Assembly (NCBI GenBank): GCA_024645155.1
Contig: JAHEGF010000148.1
Location: 1-8,126 of the forward strand
Direction of reading: 5' to 3'
Length of the DNA stretch: 8,126 bases
DNA from: Phyllobacteriaceae bacterium
GTDB taxonomy: Bacteria; Pseudomonadota; Alphaproteobacteria; Rhizobiales; Rhizobiaceae
Shown: positions 6,138 through 8,126 of the stretch, one piece after another
How the letters are laid out: every line of letters starts with the position of its first letter
Position numbering within the stretch: position 1 is the first letter of the stretch
Made by a program: the position numbers and the translations under genes
The notes under the pieces: generated by a model
Told to the model about the DNA's origin: nothing
What the model saw: the letters and a program-made list of their open reading frames with translations, nothing else
Database searches by the model: none

Positions 6138-7718
6138 CTAGGCAGATTTCTTCGCTCGCGAATTTATCGGTGGGCTACTTCCGGTTGGCCGGATTTCAGA
6201 CAGAACACGGGATGCCGGAAATATCGCAGTTGCTACTGTTCCTTCGCGCAGCTTGGAACGGAGGTTGAGGCTGCCACCATGCTTGTCCAGCAATGCCTGG
6301 ACAATAGGCAGACCAAGACCGGTACCCTGTTCGGCGTTCTTGATCGCGATTGAACCCTGTCCAAATGCGGATAGAACGATCGGGATTTCGTCTTCGGGGA
6401 TGCCGGGGCCTGTGTCCCTGATCGATATGTACTGACCGCCTCCAGCTGTCCACCCAACACTGACAAAGACTTCGCCACCGATCGGTGTAAACTTGATGGC
6501 GTTGGACAACAGATTGAGCGTGATTTGGCGAACCGAACGTTCATCGGCCCAGATGCGCGGAAGGTTCTCCTCGATTTTTTGCGTAACCTTGATTTCCTTG
6601 GTGCGCAGTTTTAGTGCGATCATGTGACAGCAATCTTCGACAATGTAGGGAATCGTAATGGCTTCTTCCTTGAGATCATATCGCCCGGCTTCAATGCGCG
6701 ACAAATCCAGAATCTCGTTTATCAGGTTCAGCAGGTGGTGTCCGGAAGTGTTTATGTCCCGTGCGTATTCCTTATAGGATTCGTTGCCAACGGGTCCGAG
6801 CACTTCGCCGGCAATGACTTCCGAGAACCCGAGAATGGCATTCAAGGGTGTTCTCAATTCGTGGCTCATGGACGCAAGGAAACGCGATTTTGCAAGATTG
6901 GCTTCTTCGGCCCGCCGACGTGCTTCGTCAGACATGGACTTTGCCGTTTCAAGTTCGGCAATCAAGCCGTCCTTTTCGTTGCGGAATGACATCATCAACA
7001 CGGCTGATCGGTTCAGGTGCGACGAAACATAAGAGAAAAAGGGCAACGACCCGACTACAAGTGCAATCAGTATCAAGTTTACCGGGTCAGTGTAGTCGGC
7101 AGAAACCAGGGCATATGCCGATACCGGGATGAAGAATGCACTTGGCAATGCGCCACGCATTGCTGCCGCAATGATAGCTGTTGCGGCTATTGCGATCAGG
7201 AGCACAACGGCGAGAATAATGGAAATCTGCTGATTGCCACAGGTCGGGCAGTTGACCAACGGGAGTAGTGCCCAACCCAGACCGGATACGGCATGGGCGA
7301 TCAGGAAGTTTCGGCTCGTGCGTGTGACATTGATGTTTTCGGTCCGGGTTTTTGCAACCTTGTTAGCGTAGTAACCCAATACCGTGTAAAACGAGATTGA
7401 AACCGCAGCCCAGATCAGGATACCGAGGCCAAACCCGGAAAACACACCGGCGATTGTTATCGCAAGATGCAACAGTGGTACCGCGATTGCACTCGACGTC
7501 ATCGTCTTTGCATGCAAGGACAGCATTTCGCGATCGTAAACAGGGTTGCCCGCCGTTTGTGACAGGCGATCGCGCGTGCGCCGGACAGCACGTGAAACAT
7601 CGCTGTTGCGATGGGACTTGGTGCGATCCACGATAATCTTATCCGCTGTCATGGATGGTGTAGGGGTCATTTGGTCCATTTGCAAAGATCGTCCGCTATC
7701 GGAAAACCTAAATCCCAA
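6138..7718 (-). CDS. Membrane sensor histidine kinase, DivJ/PleC-like core
   Basis: Up to 526 residues. After a polar N-terminus come about six membrane helices (roughly 75-97, 99-118, 136-155, 164-187, 189-206, 212-231), a coiled-coil linker (about 247-280), the dimerisation/phosphoacceptor domain with SHELRTPLNAILGFSE at 285-300 (phosphorylated His286), and the ATPase domain: N box NLLSNAIKFT (402-411), G1 DTGPGIP (435-441), G2 GTGLGLPI (465-472). All catalytic boxes are intact. The H-box and following residues resemble DivJ/PleC/PdhS kinases of alphaproteobacteria; the exact orthologue is not assigned. No receiver domain is fused and no response regulator is adjacent. Start is uncertain: the coordinates use TTG 7718, the only candidate with a Shine-Dalgarno-like AGGAAGGGA (7737-7729). 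ATGs at 7679, 7670 and 7652 are alternatives. A CPTC motif (157-160) lies between helices 3 and 4. Confidence 0.93.
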   Translation of the reverse strand: MGFRFSDSGRSLQMDQMTPTPSMTADKIIVDRTKSHRNSDVSRAVRRTRDRLSQTAGNPVYDREMLSLHAKTMTSSAIAVPLLHLAITIAGVFSGFGLGILIWAAVSISFYTVLGYYANKVAKTRTENINVTRTSRNFLIAHAVSGLGWALLPLVNCPTCGNQQISIILAVVLLIAIAATAIIAAAMRGALPSAFFIPVSAYALVSADYTDPVNLILIALVVGSLPFFSYVSSHLNRSAVLMMSFRNEKDGLIAELETAKSMSDEARRRAEEANLAKSRFLASMSHELRTPLNAILGFSEVIAGEVLGPVGNESYKEYARDINTSGHHLLNLINEILDLSRIEAGRYDLKEEAITIPYIVEDCCHMIALKLRTKEIKVTQKIEENLPRIWADERSVRQITLNLLSNAIKFTPIGGEVFVSVGWTAGGGQYISIRDTGPGIPEDEIPIVLSAFGQGSIAIKNAEQGTGLGLPIVQALLDKHGGSLNLRSKLREGTVATAIFPASRVLSEIRPTGSSPPINSRAKKSA

Positions 7719-7728
7719 TGATTAAAAG

Positions 7729-7737
7729 TCCCTTCCT
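7729..7737 (-). promoter_or_regulatory. Possible ribosome binding site deciding the kinase start
   Basis: AGGAAGGGA on the minus strand lies 10 bases before a TTG at 7718 that is in frame with the kinase and only one codon after an in-frame TAA. No comparable purine-rich site precedes the ATGs at 7679, 7670 or 7652. The spacing is a little long, so the TTG start is favoured but not certain. Confidence 0.4.
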
Positions 7738-7740
7738 GAA

Positions 7741-8126
7741 ATGATGAATCCGTTAAGAATACGCCAAAGATCAAACGGCAAACGGTCTGTTTTGAAAAAG
7801 CTGTTTGATCTCGTTTTGGCGCTGGCAATATTGTTATTGCTGATGGTGGTTTTGGCGCGGGTTAACAACCTAGGTCAGCAGGAATTGCACGGACACGTAA
7901 AAATCGTCGACGGCGATACTTTGGAGCTAAACGGAATCCGGGTCCGATTGCGCGAAATCGATGCACCCGAATATGGCCAAACTTGCCGTAAACAAGGTTC
8001 CGATTACGATTGCGGACGCGAGGCACGCGACTACCTTGCAAAGCTTGTTTCATCAAAGCCGGTTAACTGTGCCGGGTGGGAGTATGACCAGTATGATCGC
8101 CTTCTCGCGGAATGCGCTGTAGCAGG
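7741..8126 (+). CDS. Membrane-anchored thermonuclease (SNase) family protein (3' partial)
   Basis: The frame is open to the window edge; 128 residues are visible. A basic N-terminus (to about residue 20) is followed by one hydrophobic helix (about 21-41), suggesting a signal anchor or uncleaved leader that puts the nuclease domain in the periplasm. The domain starts VKIVDGDTLELNG (53-65). By comparison with staphylococcal nuclease, Asp57 and Asp59 match Asp19/Asp21 (calcium), Arg69 matches Arg35, Asp74 matches Asp40, Glu77 in IDAPE matches Glu43, and Arg120 in YDQYDRLLAEC matches Arg87, so the catalytic set looks intact. Cysteines 82, 91, 110 and 125 could form disulfides outside the cytoplasm. 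Start is ATG 7741 or 7744; an in-frame TAA lies just upstream at 7723-7725, and there is no clear ribosome site. Divergent from the kinase with only 22-61 bases between starts. Confidence 0.9.
   Translation, partial: MMNPLRIRQRSNGKRSVLKKLFDLVLALAILLLLMVVLARVNNLGQQELHGHVKIVDGDTLELNGIRVRLREIDAPEYGQTCRKQGSDYDCGREARDYLAKLVSSKPVNCAGWEYDQYDRLLAECAVA

Overview
The window carries eight protein-coding genes, two of them cut by the window edges. All are compact and of one coding style (moderate GC), with no sign of a mobile element, CRISPR array, rRNA or tRNA. The gene families, and in particular the neighbourhood cobT / cobS - DUF1289 - TIGR02281-type aspartic protease, together with a DivJ/PleC-like histidine kinase, point to an alphaproteobacterium, most likely of the Hyphomicrobiales (Rhizobiales). 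This is inferred from gene content, not from a marker gene.

Layout. (1) Positions 2-3175, plus strand: the C-terminal two thirds of a thiamine-diphosphate enzyme of the acetolactate-synthase-like superfamily, a 142-base gap with one stem-loop, dusA (tRNA dihydrouridine synthase A), and a TauE/SafE permease. (2) Positions 3184-4935, minus strand: a tight operon read cobS -> DUF1289 -> membrane-anchored retropepsin-like protease, with a 7-base gap and then a TGATG one-base overlap. (3) Positions 4936-5107: the divergent cobS/cobT control region. It holds a good sigma70-type promoter facing cobS (TTGAGA-17-TATAGA) and a 16-base near-perfect palindrome, but no recognisable cobalamin riboswitch. 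(4) Positions 5108-6127, plus strand: cobT. (5) Positions 6138-7718, minus strand: a six-helix membrane histidine kinase. (6) From 7741 to the right edge, plus strand: the first 128 residues of a membrane-anchored thermonuclease (SNase family).

How the genes fit together. cobT and cobS act in the lower-ligand end of cobalamin synthesis: CobT makes alpha-ribazole phosphate and CobS joins the ribazole to adenosylcobinamide-GDP at the membrane. Their divergent arrangement lets one short region control both. The DUF1289 protein and the aspartic protease are bound to cobS by spacing, but have no known part in B12 synthesis. The kinase has no response regulator beside it in the window. The two convergent junctions (tauE/protease and cobT/kinase) have only 8 and 10 bases between stop codons and no classical terminator.

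Most of this is ordinary chromosomal core sequence. I found no convincing new system. The points most worth a second look are the cobS/cobT palindrome, the CPTC motif in a predicted external loop of the kinase, and the protease/DUF1289 pair behind cobS.
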